A stretch of 21,916 nt of DNA from an uncultured Lachnospiraceae bacterium (GCA_934370915.1 CAKRNI010000014.1:1-21916); one strand, 5' to 3'. Shown: positions 1 to 9,082, counted from the stretch's first letter. Numbers and translations are program-made. The notes: generated by a model from the sequence alone, not told the origin.

Positions 1-7
1 ATTGTAT

Positions 8-32
8 CCTCCGTATTCACATTTACATTATA
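8..32 (-). promoter_or_regulatory. Promoter -10 and ribosome binding site of a gene starting off the left edge
   Basis: Read on the minus strand, positions 32-27 are a perfect TATAAT and positions 12-8 are GGAGG, followed by seven bases (ATACAAT) to the window edge. A start codon therefore probably lies immediately left of base 1. The -35 is weak: TTGTTC with an 18-nt spacer is the best candidate. The untranslated leader would be only about 20 nt. No coding sequence of the gene itself is visible, so its identity is unknown. It is transcribed in the same direction as the tad operon, but it has its own promoter. Confidence 0.6.
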
Positions 33-96
33 TCACATTGAAATTTGTACGAACAATCCTTCTTTTGATTGTTTTTAGAGATTATTAGAATTTTGA

Positions 97-114
97 AAAT
101 TTGAATTCAAATTT
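97..114. repeat. 18-bp perfect AT-rich palindrome
   Basis: AAATTTGAATTCAAATTT is a perfect palindrome centred at 105/106. It lies about 65-80 bp upstream of the -10 of the gene that starts off the left edge. It could be an operator for that gene. It does not resemble the dyad found at the tad, kinase and XRE promoters. AT-rich intergenic DNA produces palindromes easily, so function is only a possibility. Confidence 0.4.
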
Positions 115-231
115 AGATGCAAAGAATCTTTTTATGCCGTGAAGGCGTAGATTTTAGATTTGATATGATTGATGCTTTGCTGTGTCTTATCGTATCATAG
201 TGGGGTTAGAAATGCAATTCTTTTTATCTTT

Positions 232-251
232 GCCCGAAAAAATCTTCGGGC
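232..251 (-). terminator. Stem-loop after the last gene of the tad operon
   Basis: GCCCGAA (232-238) and TTCGGGC (245-251) form a 7-bp GC-rich stem with a 6-nt loop, 25 bases beyond the stop codon of the last operon gene (277). The bases after it on the minus strand are A-rich rather than a U-tract, so it is not a textbook intrinsic terminator. It may mark the 3' end of the operon transcript or protect it from exonucleases. Confidence 0.5.
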
Positions 252-276
252 AGAAATATCACGTAGAAGAAACTTT

Positions 277-837
277 CTACCATTCTTCCCACATTTCACC
301 TGTCTGAATATTTACATATACGGTACCACTATATAAATTGGCTGCTACATCTCTCCCCTCTCTTATTCGCTCTGCCGCTTCTTGATCGGACATCTGCCAA
401 CGCACTATAAATTCATAACAGCCATTCTTTATTTTGGCTTCCTCGTTAAAAATAACAAATGTTCCATCTGCATCTGGATATAAAGCATAGTGGTAATTCA
501 ATGCCATCTGACTGGCTTCCTCTAACGTATAGTAGTCTCTTCCTTTCGTCTGAACCACACCATTCACCACCCATGCACCGTCTCCATTGACCTGATAGCC
601 ATCCAGTGTAACTGTATTCGACAGCATATAACCATTTCCATTAAAATAATAGCATTCCGAAATTCCATCCTGATTGCCATCCAGCCATTGCCAACAATTG
701 ACCGGATACGAACCATCATCATTCTGCCACCAATATCCCTTGCCGTCATTTTTCCAACTTCCAGCAAACGCCATGATATTCGTTCCGAGTACCATCGTCA
801 TTAACGCCATTCCAAATGCAATCGTTTTCTTTTTCAT
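277..837 (-). CDS. Small secreted cell-wall-binding-repeat protein
   Basis: This 186-residue protein begins with a signal peptide: basic MKKK, then a hydrophobic stretch to about residue 25 ending in AFA. Residues about 27-95 hold aromatic/glycine-rich choline-binding-type repeats with W, Y and G spaced as in cell-wall-binding repeats (WKNDGKGYWWQNDDGSY, YYFNGNGYM). The remaining 85 residues are a compact alpha/beta segment ending in VYVNIQTGEM. That ending resembles small PepSY-like secreted domains, a weak guess. The start is fixed by a GGAGG about 8 nt upstream. It is the last gene of the tad operon, 18 nt after the short prepilin peptidase. It probably sits in the wall, perhaps as an accessory to the pilus or as a sensor; no function is demonstrated. 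Confidence 0.8.
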   Translation of the reverse strand: MKKKTIAFGMALMTMVLGTNIMAFAGSWKNDGKGYWWQNDDGSYPVNCWQWLDGNQDGISECYYFNGNGYMLSNTVTLDGYQVNGDGAWVVNGVVQTKGRDYYTLEEASQMALNYHYALYPDADGTFVIFNEEAKIKNGCYEFIVRWQMSDQEAAERIREGRDVAANLYSGTVYVNIQTGEMWEEW

Positions 838-855
838 CTTGCTTCCTCCTTCTCC

Positions 856-1371
856 TTACCACATGTACCGAACTAATGCCACTCCAGCTCCTAATGCGAT
901 ACAGCATCCAAAACTAAAATATGAGCTTTCATTCTCTGCCTGATACATATAAAATTTTCGGATATAAATCATATTTATCAGATATGTCCACAGATTTTTA
1001 AACATCTTCCAGCCACTTTTTCTCATCAGCATAACCAAAAAAGCAGTCAGACCACCGATAAGAATCGAAGCAATCATCGTCTCCAGTGAAAAACGCCAGC
1101 CGCCGAATGCGCCAATTGCCATATAGAGTTTTACATCACCCGCTTTTAATCCTCCGATAGCAAATAACACAAACGCCAAGAATCCTACTCCAATTCCTGC
1201 CAAACTATTAACTCCATTCCCTACGCCTCCAAAAATAAAGTTTAAAATTATACCTAAAAGCATTCCTGGAACCGTCAGCCTGTTCGGGATTTTATGTGTT
1301 TTTAAATCTACTCCCCCGCCTACGCATGCTAATACAACTGCCGCTGTCTTTAAGAAAATTCCACTCGTCAT
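856..1371 (-). CDS. Short A24-family prepilin peptidase (TadV/CpaA type), second copy in the operon
   Basis: This is a polytopic membrane aspartyl protease of the type that cleaves and methylates Flp-type prepilins. From the ATG at 1371 it has 171 residues. The first catalytic aspartate is D22 in the motif D-LKTHK-IPN, the second is D79 in KAGDVK, and hydrophobic helices surround both. The second motif normally reads GxGD; here the first glycine is lysine. A GTG at 1404 would add 11 residues, but it has no ribosome binding site, whereas an A/G-rich AAGG stretch precedes 1371. It follows the PP2C gene by about 32 nt. With about 171 residues it is the short form lacking an N-terminal methyltransferase domain, which is usual for tad systems. 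The operon also contains a canonical copy (4068-4715), so the two may divide the substrates. Confidence 0.85.
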   Translation of the reverse strand: MTSGIFLKTAAVVLACVGGGVDLKTHKIPNRLTVPGMLLGIILNFIFGGVGNGVNSLAGIGVGFLAFVLFAIGGLKAGDVKLYMAIGAFGGWRFSLETMIASILIGGLTAFLVMLMRKSGWKMFKNLWTYLINMIYIRKFYMYQAENESSYFSFGCCIALGAGVALVRYMW

Positions 1372-1403
1372 TTTCCTTTTCTTACCTTCACTGCCACTTT
1401 CCA

Positions 1404-2168
1404 CTATTTCATGATTTCTACCACAATATCTGACACATTATCTTTCGCCATACCCGGTTCAATCATTTTTCTTAATAATTCAGCCCTTTCCTGAGGTTTT
1501 AATTCTCCCTGTGTTAAGGTACAGAATATTTTTTCTTCACTCAATACATTGTAAAGACCATCACTGCAAAGTAAAAAACTGTCATTTGACTTTACTTTTC
1601 CTTCTGTGTAAAAGTTTTTAGGAATTTCAAACATTCCAATACACATTGTCAATATATGGTTCTGTTTCGAATGCTTCGCCTGCGCTTCTGTCAATTTTCC
1701 CTCTCGGACCAACTGGGCTGCCATCGACTGATCTTCCGTCAATCTCCTTAACCGCCCATCCTGAACGATATAAACACGGCTGTCCCCCATATTGACAATA
1801 TAATAGTCATCCCCGTATACAAAAAGGATCGAAATGGTAGAACCTGAGCGGCAGTTTTCCCGCTTTCGAAATGCCAGAACCGCCTGGTTTATATCCCATA
1901 TTTCCTGTTCCAGCAGCTCCCGGATTTCTTCTTTCTCGCACTTCCCGGCATGTGCCATCTGTGGGAAATCCTCTTCCCACCATTTCAAAAATTCATCCGT
2001 AATATATGTACTGACCGACGAACCATACTCCAGACCGCCCATACCGTCCGCCAGCACGAAAAGCCCCGCTTCTTTTCCTTCTACTTCTCCACTTAATGCC
2101 AATACACGGTCCTGGTTTTCTGTGCGGACATCGCCCCGGTCACTACAGCATCCATAGGTTATCCTCAT
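1404..2168 (-). CDS. PP2C-family Ser/Thr protein phosphatase
   Basis: A soluble metal-dependent phosphatase of 254 residues, typical for bacterial PP2C (PrpC/Stp type). Motifs in order: DRGDVRTENQDR near residue 10, LADGMGG with metal-binding D41/G42, SGST near 108, GDSRVY at 128-133, LTEDQS, LLCSDGLYNVLS and the C-terminal DNVSDIVVEI metal site. All core metal ligands appear present. An ATG nine bases upstream (2177) lies only 1 nt from the GGAGG; the ATG at 2168 has about 10 nt spacing and gives the usual PP2C N-terminus. The gene directly follows the FHA gene (about 35 nt). The likely role is to reverse phosphorylation by the Ser/Thr kinase at 17899-20802 on the FHA protein and other targets. 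That partnership is inferred from context. Confidence 0.93.
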   Translation of the reverse strand: MRITYGCCSDRGDVRTENQDRVLALSGEVEGKEAGLFVLADGMGGLEYGSSVSTYITDEFLKWWEEDFPQMAHAGKCEKEEIRELLEQEIWDINQAVLAFRKRENCRSGSTISILFVYGDDYYIVNMGDSRVYIVQDGRLRRLTEDQSMAAQLVREGKLTEAQAKHSKQNHILTMCIGMFEIPKNFYTEGKVKSNDSFLLCSDGLYNVLSEEKIFCTLTQGELKPQERAELLRKMIEPGMAKDNVSDIVVEIMK

Positions 2169-2203
2169 GTTCTCCATCCCTCCTTTCCTGAAATATACTA
2201 CTT

Positions 2204-3973
2204 TTATCTGGAACTACACCGAAGTGTAAATTCACTGTCAGCCATAGAAACTCTGTCTCTATCATTCAATGGATATTCCACATTGCTTCCCAGTCTTTGC
2301 GGATTTCCATTTATATAGGTTCCGTTTTTAGAGTTCAAATCTTTTACAAAAACCTTTCCATCCCTCACAATAAATTCGGCATGTATTTTTCCAACTCTGG
2401 GATTCGTAACAGCAAAATCCACCTGGCTACGAAGCCTTCCAATTAACGTACTTGCGCGTTCCAGGGGCACTCTCGTCAGCACTCCATTTTCATAATATTC
2501 CAGATAAACCGGCATATCAGAGCCTTCATCTCCCGCCAGCTGCGTTTCATCCATTTCTGACGAATCTGCCGCGTAAACATTCTCTGTTCTTCCCATCATA
2601 CGTTCTGGTACTACCGGTGCCGCTGGCATTGGAATTGGTTGCGGGGCTGCCATCGGAATCGATGAAACCGGCTGTGCGCTTTGGGATATCACTGGACGTT
2701 CCTGCACAGATGCCTCTGGCGCTGCCGGACGGCTGAACGACGGCTGATTCTGATTTGGTACCTGTGGCTTCTGTCCTGGAACTGCTGGTCTTTTCCCATT
2801 CTGACCTGCCTGTTTTACTGCCTTTTTATCCTTTTTCCCAGAGGAAGAAGATCCGCCTTTCTTTTTAGAGTTGACAAAAACCTCACGGTATAAAATGACT
2901 TCAAATAAAACAATCAGAATCACTGCTGCCAGTATATTATTTACCGCAACTGCACCAGTCTCTCCATCTACGAAAAATCCGAACGAAATCATCGCTGCCA
3001 CTGCAACCATAACAATCGCCTGTGGAAGCAAAAATTTCTTCTTTGCCTTTTCCGCATCAAAACTTTCGTCCACCGCCGGATTGGAAACTTTTTTCTCTTT
3101 CTTAACCGGTTTTTCTTTCTTTTTTGCATTTTTTTTGGCTGCTCTAGTTTCTTTTTTAGACTGCGGTGGCAGCGGTTTTCCCGGCGTTTCCGGGCGCTCT
3201 GTCTTGACACCCATTTCTCCCGTAGCCTGCGCCCCTATGTTCTCTCCGATAAAATTTCTCTCTGAATGTGCCGGTTGTGGCGCCCCATTCCAATTTACCG
3301 GTTGAACCGGAGGATTTGCCGAAATATTTTCCGGTTTTCTTTGTGGAGTATTTCCCGCATATAAATTCCGGGAACCTGTAACTTTTCTTGCTTCCTCTGT
3401 TCCACGCGATGAACGGATATCTTTTATACATTTTTCCAATGCTGCCACTGTAAATGGTTCCTGGTTCAGTGCGTTCAGTAACACCTGAATAAAATTATCA
3501 TTCGTCAATTCCAGCTTTCCCTGCATAATCAGATTCTGGAAAAACGATTTTACTGAATGTCCATTCTCATCCGTCCCTTCAATCGGCAGATATGCAAAAA
3601 AAGGTTTACAGGTCGCTGAATCCACAAAAATATACGCTGGCTCCATCACAAACCCTGATATAGGAAGCTGATAATCTTCTGCATCTTTCGCTGCCCGTAC
3701 CAGTCCTTCCATAATCGTTATTAACTCATCTTTTTTCAGTTTTCTTCTCTCCAGAATCTGTTCCAGCGAAAAAAGCGACGAAATATTAAAATATAAAACA
3801 TTTTCCCCATCCACGACCCGTTTTGAAACTGGCAGCAACTGCGTAATTTCATTCGACGTCAGCATTTCCAGACGATAATGTACAACCTTCACCTCGTCTG
3901 GCAATGCCATCGTCAGATAACTGGAACTGCCCACTGTATCATACGATGTATGTACCTGTTCATTCATATCCAT
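2204..3973 (-). CDS. Membrane FHA-domain protein with DUF6382-like N-terminus
   Basis: This 589-residue protein starts at the ATG preceded by AGGAGG at 9 nt; an upstream ATG at 4021 has no such site. Residues about 1-190 look like the DUF6382 domain found on Firmicutes FHA proteins. Then come a proline-rich linker, a Lys-rich stretch (270-312), two hydrophobic helices (about 315-334 and 343-363) that form a hairpin and leave both ends in the cytoplasm, a long Pro/Gln linker, and a C-terminal FHA domain (about 487-587). The FHA core keeps IGR (511-513), H531 and NGT (550-552). The usual serine before the histidine is glycine (G528). A threonine motif DETQL (T477) lies just before the FHA domain, where related proteins are phosphorylated. 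It probably reads phospho-threonine and couples kinase activity to the pilus machine at the membrane. Confidence 0.9.
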   Translation of the reverse strand: MDMNEQVHTSYDTVGSSSYLTMALPDEVKVVHYRLEMLTSNEITQLLPVSKRVVDGENVLYFNISSLFSLEQILERRKLKKDELITIMEGLVRAAKDAEDYQLPISGFVMEPAYIFVDSATCKPFFAYLPIEGTDENGHSVKSFFQNLIMQGKLELTNDNFIQVLLNALNQEPFTVAALEKCIKDIRSSRGTEEARKVTGSRNLYAGNTPQRKPENISANPPVQPVNWNGAPQPAHSERNFIGENIGAQATGEMGVKTERPETPGKPLPPQSKKETRAAKKNAKKKEKPVKKEKKVSNPAVDESFDAEKAKKKFLLPQAIVMVAVAAMISFGFFVDGETGAVAVNNILAAVILIVLFEVILYREVFVNSKKKGGSSSSGKKDKKAVKQAGQNGKRPAVPGQKPQVPNQNQPSFSRPAAPEASVQERPVISQSAQPVSSIPMAAPQPIPMPAAPVVPERMMGRTENVYAADSSEMDETQLAGDEGSDMPVYLEYYENGVLTRVPLERASTLIGRLRSQVDFAVTNPRVGKIHAEFIVRDGKVFVKDLNSKNGTYINGNPQRLGSNVEYPLNDRDRVSMADSEFTLRCSSR

Positions 3974-4067
3974 TTCTCCCTTCCTCCTATCACACCTTGA
4001 ATCACCAAATATTTTCAGCAACTCAGCTTAATAAACTTTTATTCTTCTGCAACTTCTGTTTCCTGCA

Positions 4068-4715
4068 TCAACTCATGCACTGCCACCAAAGTTGCAGCAT
4101 CATTCCCACAAGCAAAAACGGCACAAAAGGAATCTCCATTTTTCGTCCCTTATGGCAAACAGCCAACGCCCATATGCTATACACAAACGATGGCACAAGT
4201 GCCAGGCAAACCACTTGAATCGTGTACATCCACCCAGCCGTCAGGGCTGTAACTCCCAGCAGCTTCACATCCCCCAGCCCCAATCCGCCTTTTGAAAACC
4301 ATGCCAAAATGCCCAACAATACGCTTAGCACAATAGCACCTATCCAAGACTGAATCCAAATTTCCGGCGTATCAAATGCCGCCATCATCAACATCTGCCC
4401 TGCCAGATAACAAAGAAGTATTTCATTTGGCACTATCTTTTTCCGGATATCCACCGCCGCTAACAGAAAATACGTAATTACCATATCAAAATAACGCACA
4501 TAGGCACTGCCGATTTCAGTTCTCTCCCGATTTCCCAGCCAAAATATAAGGATCACAGTTACTGCATACACCAAACTGATCCAATATGTTCTTTTATCCA
4601 GCCAGATTGTATGAAAATCTTCTTCCGCTCCCTTAAACCATTTCCAGGCTATAAGAATACGCATTCCTCCAAGTAAAGCCAGCACACCCAAAATCAAACA
4701 TATAATTCCATGCAT
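4068..4715 (-). CDS. A24-family prepilin peptidase (canonical copy)
   Basis: A 215-residue polytopic membrane protein with both catalytic motifs of type IV prepilin peptidases intact: AAVD-IRKK-IVPNE near residue 88 and GLGLGDVKLLG near residue 145, which is a perfect GxGD. Hydrophobic segments occur throughout. No N-terminal methyltransferase domain with paired CxxC is visible, so it is a peptidase-only form. The start lies 2 nt after the TGA of the upstream TadE-like gene, with AGGAG about 11 nt before the ATG, which suggests translational coupling. It is expected to remove the leader of the Flp pilin and the TadE-like pseudopilins in the same operon. Confidence 0.92.
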   Translation of the reverse strand: MHGIICLILGVLALLGGMRILIAWKWFKGAEEDFHTIWLDKRTYWISLVYAVTVILIFWLGNRERTEIGSAYVRYFDMVITYFLLAAVDIRKKIVPNEILLCYLAGQMLMMAAFDTPEIWIQSWIGAIVLSVLLGILAWFSKGGLGLGDVKLLGVTALTAGWMYTIQVVCLALVPSFVYSIWALAVCHKGRKMEIPFVPFLLVGMMLQLWWQCMS

Positions 4716-4717
4716 CG

Positions 4718-5830
4718 TCAGTCGAGCTCCTTCGTGATAATCTTAATATCTGGATGATTCTTCTGGACCTCTTTCACCGCCTCATCATACATACTACGAT
4801 CAATTTTCCTGTCCTTTGTTGAAGACGGAATATAAATGATCAGTTCTCTGCTTTTAATTGCTCCAGCATCCACTGTTACCCCATCATAAGTGGTCGTTTT
4901 ATAATTCTCTATTTTGCTGCACTTCCTGTTAATCGCACCTTTAATTCCGCTGACTGACTGATACGTTTTTTCACGTAAATCAATGGACTGCTCCGCCGTT
5001 GCCTTTCCGCTTACTGAATCAAATGCAGAAAATACAAAGAATTTATCCGGCAGATTTCTTACATTTTGCTGCTTTTGAATTTCTGTGCCACGTTTCACAT
5101 CACTTTCCATATCCCAGACACTCTGTTCTTTTTTATTTTCAGATTCTTTTCTCTGGAAAGCTGTTTTCCCACTCATTCCACGCACATATGCGCGGTTTGA
5201 AAAATTAAGTTCTGGCACAATATCAAGTGGAAGAATCGGATCGATCATATAGCATGCCACTAAATCAATCGTCACACCATCTTCAAATAAACTGGAACTA
5301 TTCAAATCAATTCCATTCAATCCGCCCACCACACGAAGCGCCTGCAAACGTGAATCCGCCGATTGTTCCGATGAATCCGCTCCTATGTAACCAGCCATCA
5401 TTGGTCTCGCCACCAATGTGAGAAGCTGCGTGTTTGCTTCATCCGACGCTTCACTGAGCATCGCACTGCCTATATTTTTCAATATATCTTTCGGATTAAG
5501 CGTTCCATTGTACTCCAATTCCCCATAATTTCCGCTTTGCAGATTTTCATACAGTTTTACTATTTCACCTGCATCCGTATTAAACTGATCCTTTCTACCG
5601 GAAGTCGAATTTTTTATATCCTGATAAGCATCGTTCATGCCCGTTACTTGATATAAATAGGAATACATGGACAATTCCTTGGCAGTCTGAGCAACGGCAT
5701 GCTGTATCAATCCATAGGCATAGACAATCCGCATGATATAGAGGAACGTAACAACAATCATCATAAAAATCGAATAGGAGATCGATGCCTCTATCGTCAG
5801 AGCGCCTCTCTGCTTCCTGCATTTTTTCAT
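4718..5830 (-). CDS. TadE-like pilus-assembly pseudopilin, large form
   Basis: This 370-residue protein has a short basic leader followed by a class III prepilin-type signal: G9, then ALTIE with glutamate at +5 (E14), then a hydrophobic helix to about residue 38. TadE-family proteins have this architecture. The rest is a long extracytoplasmic part without a domain I recognise. It includes a Ser/Asp-rich middle and a C-terminal segment with a YIPSS motif. The start has GGAGG at the right distance. It follows the frameshifted TadG-like gene by about 13 nt and precedes the canonical prepilin peptidase by 2 nt. It is probably a minor pilin or assembly protein processed by the peptidase encoded next to it. 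Confidence 0.8.
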   Translation of the reverse strand: MKKCRKQRGALTIEASISYSIFMMIVVTFLYIMRIVYAYGLIQHAVAQTAKELSMYSYLYQVTGMNDAYQDIKNSTSGRKDQFNTDAGEIVKLYENLQSGNYGELEYNGTLNPKDILKNIGSAMLSEASDEANTQLLTLVARPMMAGYIGADSSEQSADSRLQALRVVGGLNGIDLNSSSLFEDGVTIDLVACYMIDPILPLDIVPELNFSNRAYVRGMSGKTAFQRKESENKKEQSVWDMESDVKRGTEIQKQQNVRNLPDKFFVFSAFDSVSGKATAEQSIDLREKTYQSVSGIKGAINRKCSKIENYKTTTYDGVTVDAGAIKSRELIIYIPSSTKDRKIDRSMYDEAVKEVQKNHPDIKIITKELD

Positions 5831-5843
5831 GTCACTCCTCCTA

Positions 5844-8386
5844 TTAATATCCCTGATATATCGTGCTCTTAAACTTCATCCGTCCCGTTACACCATTCTT
5901 TTCGTATTCCGCCTGAAACGGTGTCACACTTCCAAACATATAACGGACCGACATCGCACTTTCCGCCCGCAGGTATGTATACGCATTTGCCATCGTGAAA
6001 TTTCCATCCGTTTTTTTCATGTTCATCTCTATCAAATCTGCCGTTCTCAAGATCTGCTTTTCTTTTCCCTGTATAAGCAGCAGAATAAGGAGATAATCCT
6101 CATACGAAACAAAAATTCCTTTTTCCTGGTAATGTGACTTTAAATCTTTCCCCTCTGTCCATTCCGATGGATCCAGTGTCAAAATCAGATTATCCTTTGT
6201 CTTAAACAACGGAATTTTATAGCCTCCGTTAATCAGGTAATTCATATCTACATACGTTTCTGCCACTGCCCAGGCGGAAATAAACATCCATTTAAACACC
6301 GTTGGAGGCACAAGACCAGCTGTTAAAAGACTTGCGGCTGCCCCTGCTTCTATACAGGCAGCTTTAATCTCTTTATTTCGGTAAACTGCCAGCATATTAT
6401 TCACAAGGCGTTCTGCATAAATGGTCGCATATACCGCATCTTCATTTTTCTGATCGCTCTGCATGCCATATACGAGATATTCCACTTCACTTCGCAAAAC
6501 TGAATCGCGGTTCTTTTTCGCATCAAACCGCATATCCTGCTCTCCATCTTCATGTGCATATCTCCACTCTGGCATATAAAAGCTGTTCTTATCCGCATCT
6601 GACATTCCCTTTTTAGAAAATTTTTCAACGCCTGTCAGGCGTGTCCGGAAAGTCCCGAACATATAGGAAAGATCCAGGATTTCATCCCGACCTGCCTCCC
6701 CAACCTTTAAAAGCATACTCTGGTCACGATTTTTAAGAAGATTTTTTGCCCCGTCAAGATTTCCATCTTGATTATAAAAAGAAGTTGTTTTCTCCTTTTC
6801 CTGATCCGTCAACGACTTATTCTTAGACGGCAATGCCTGATACACGGCATTCTCCACGCTTCCCCTTGCCTTCGGATTTTCATCTGACACATTTTCCTGT
6901 GACTGCGCTGACTGATTTTTGGCAAAATCTTCGGTAATTGTGGCATTGCTCTTCTTTTGTTGATCTGCATTTGCCATTTCCATTGTTGGGTTAATATTTT
7001 CCCAATTTTTTTTGCTATTCCATTTTTTTCGCTAAAATATTCCGTTTCACTTTTAATTGCCGGATCATAGGAACGTGTTTTAGAGGAACCACTTAACGCC
7101 TCAGAAACCGATGTTGTCATGCCACCAGAATTCAAGTAATAAAAATAATATTCTACTTCCTCTTCCTCATCGTCTTCTGAGTCATCCTCCGATGAAGAAT
7201 CATCTTCATCGGAATCCTGCCTCGGATTTTCTTCTCCATATTTCCGGATCGCTGCGTCTATCTGGGTCATTTTTTTATCAATACGCCCCTCCAGACCACT
7301 GTCCTCTTTTAACTTTTTTAACGTCTCATCGTCTAATATTTTCTCAATCGCAGGAAGATAAGTTGTTTCATATTCCTTAATGCCAGACTCTGCTTCCTCC
7401 TGCAATTCCTTTATATCTTCATTCGATGTTCCATTATATCCATCCTTATATTGCTGCAACTTTGTAATCGAATTCTGAACTTCCTTTTTTGCTGATTCTG
7501 CCTTTTTATAAACATCTGAAGCTGTCTTTCTGACATCTTTCAACGCATCCTTCAGCGCAGTGCGGCTCGCCTTACAGGAAACATCTGCAGACTGTTTCTT
7601 CTTTTTGCTTCCGCTCTCCTGATCTCCTTCATCATCCGCCTCATATTCACTTTTGATGCGCTCCATTTCCGCCTGTAACTCACTCTTATAGCGTTCCTGG
7701 CACTCATCCACCTTCTTGATAGCGTTGTTTAATGTTTCAATGGTATCCCGCAGTTCTTTTAAGATCTGATCTGTTTTTTTATTCTTATCATCCACTTCCA
7801 TCTTTTTTTCCATGGCGTCCGCAGCTTCTTCTTTTGCCTTCTGTTCCTCCTGTGCCTTACCCAACTGGCTTATCAAACCAAGCCTGTCTGCCATAATATA
7901 AACTCCGCGGAATTTTGCATCCTCGATCATCTGATTCTCCAAGACTTCCTGATTTGCCAGGCTATGGATCGCCTCAACATCACAGGAATCAACCGAAAAA
8001 TCATATAAATTCAAAATTTTTTTCCCCTTATATGGATTTCCAGCTCCAATCTGCGATTTTAAAATCCCCCATATTTTTTCTGAGTATTCTTCATCATCCG
8101 AAAGTCCGGATGCATATAAGGTAGCTTTCAGGCTTTCCTTATAAATTTCTTCTATCTTACCTGGGTCTTTTATCGCAAATAGACCATACTCATCTTTCAA
8201 ATCTTCATTATAAGAAGCCAGTACACTGGCTGCTGCCAAATCCCCTGCTTCCTGCGTCATCGCTCTGGCACTCGCCATTCTGCTTCCATCAATCAGCACT
8301 GCTGACAAAAGCAAAGTTGGCACCAATATCATAACCAGAAATATAGATATCGCACCTTTCGTTGTTCTCTTTCGAAAAAAGTTCAT
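5844..8386 (-). CDS. TadG-like (DUF5702-type) pilus protein, split by a -1/+A frameshift
   Basis: Two overlapping reading frames encode one protein. The N-terminal part (8386 down to about 7010) begins MNFFRKRTTKG, then AISIFLVMIL, a TadG-type membrane anchor without the +5 glutamate. It continues as a long Lys/Glu-rich coiled-coil-like region and a very acidic Asp/Ser/Glu stretch near 7140-7215. The C-terminal part (about 7010 to 5844) is a folded region with a hydrophobic segment (SLLTAGLVPPTVFKWMF), as expected for the DUF5702 family seen in clostridial tad loci. Without a shift the first frame runs into unrelated Arg/Gln-rich residues and stops at 6809. One added A, or a -1 ribosomal slip, in the A-runs at 7006-7013 or 7023-7029 yields about 847 residues. 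The second frame has no usable ribosome binding site for its first ATG (6983), so it is not an independent gene. The start at 8386 is preceded by GGGGGAG. Confidence 0.8.
6986..7029 (-). other. Candidate frameshift/slippage site in the TadG-like gene
   Basis: On the minus strand an A7 run (7029-7023) and an A8 run (7013-7006) lie 9 nt apart at the place where the reading frame changes. In the zero frame the A8 reads gcA AAA AAA, the classical -1 slippery heptamer, and the A7 reads gaA AAA AAT. Directly after the A8, TTGGG and CCCAA (7005-7001 and 6990-6986) can form a 5-bp stem with a 10-nt loop. A real one-base deletion, a sequencing error, transcriptional slippage and programmed -1 frameshifting would all give this picture. 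Confidence 0.6.
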
Positions 8387-8413
8387 TCTCTCCCCCATTA
8401 TTTACGGCTTCTT

Positions 8414-9082
8414 CTACTTTAATAGTTCTTTTACTTTATCCAACGCATCCCTGATTTTATTGTACCCATTTTCCATATTTCCATATAGCTTCGTCTGTTT
8501 AACCACATCCATCGTCAAGTCAACATTACGGACAAAATCAGGTGAATCAACTACGGCCGATACCATCGTTGTATTTACATCAAATGGACCTTTTTTCCCA
8601 AACATTTCTGCAACCGAATCAACCGGCATCTTATAACTGCTCTCTATATTGACCTTGATTTTCTTAGAAATCAGGTTATCTTCTACTTTTGTATAATTTC
8701 CGCTATTTTTCACAGTTCCAGTAATAACATTATATTTTCCCAGCCCCGCAGACACATATTGGTTCACAACCGACGTATAATCTTTCTTTGCCCCGCTATC
8801 CATAAACGGTACATTGCGGTATGGATCATGAATTTTAAAATCATCCAACTTTTTTATTCCCGTTGTCATATCTGATACACGGGAACTATATATAACTGAA
8901 CCTCTCTCAGACGCCCGTGCCGCCAGACTCTGTGTATTTACCTCCTGATACAGCACTATTCCCATAAAAAGAATAAATATCAAAGAAAAAAACAGGACCG
9001 AAAAGACCATCGTTGCTTCAATCGTCAAATATCCGTCCTGATTTTTTTGAAACGTACATAAGGAGAATCCTTTCCTCTTCAT
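8414..9082 (-). CDS. TadE-like pseudopilin, small form
   Basis: The protein has 222 residues from the ATG at 9082, which AGGAG precedes by about 8 nt. The frame is open to 9238 upstream, but that extension lacks a ribosome binding site and crosses the 9106-9145 hairpin. A class III leader ends at G17, followed by YLTIE with E22 at +5. A long hydrophobic helix follows (about 24-46), then an extracytoplasmic part with a GTVKNSGNYTKVEDN segment. This is the TadE arrangement. It lies after the Flp pilin gene and before the TadG-like gene, the usual flp-tadE-tadG order. The probable role is as a minor pilin processed by the operon's prepilin peptidase. Confidence 0.83.
   Translation of the reverse strand: MKRKGFSLCTFQKNQDGYLTIEATMVFSVLFFSLIFILFMGIVLYQEVNTQSLAARASERGSVIYSSRVSDMTTGIKKLDDFKIHDPYRNVPFMDSGAKKDYTSVVNQYVSAGLGKYNVITGTVKNSGNYTKVEDNLISKKIKVNIESSYKMPVDSVAEMFGKKGPFDVNTTMVSAVVDSPDFVRNVDLTMDVVKQTKLYGNMENGYNKIRDALDKVKELLK

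Noticed and set aside
97..114. Left-edge palindrome as a further copy of the shared operator
   Set aside because: Arms and spacing differ, and nothing like the dyad lies 27 bp from the -10 at 27-32.
2871..3305. Plus-strand 144-residue open frame
   Set aside because: It lies opposite the Lys/Pro-rich part of the FHA gene, has no ribosome binding site and encodes a low-complexity Phe/Ser/Ala sequence. It is an antisense shadow.
3974..4021. N-terminal extension of the FHA protein to an ATG at 4021
   Set aside because: The ATG at 3973 has AGGAGG at 9 nt and the longer form has none.
5844..6983. A separate 379-residue gene starting at 6983
   Set aside because: There is no ribosome binding site before its first ATG, and it continues the fold of the TadG-like protein in another frame. 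It is better explained as the C-terminal part of a frameshifted gene.
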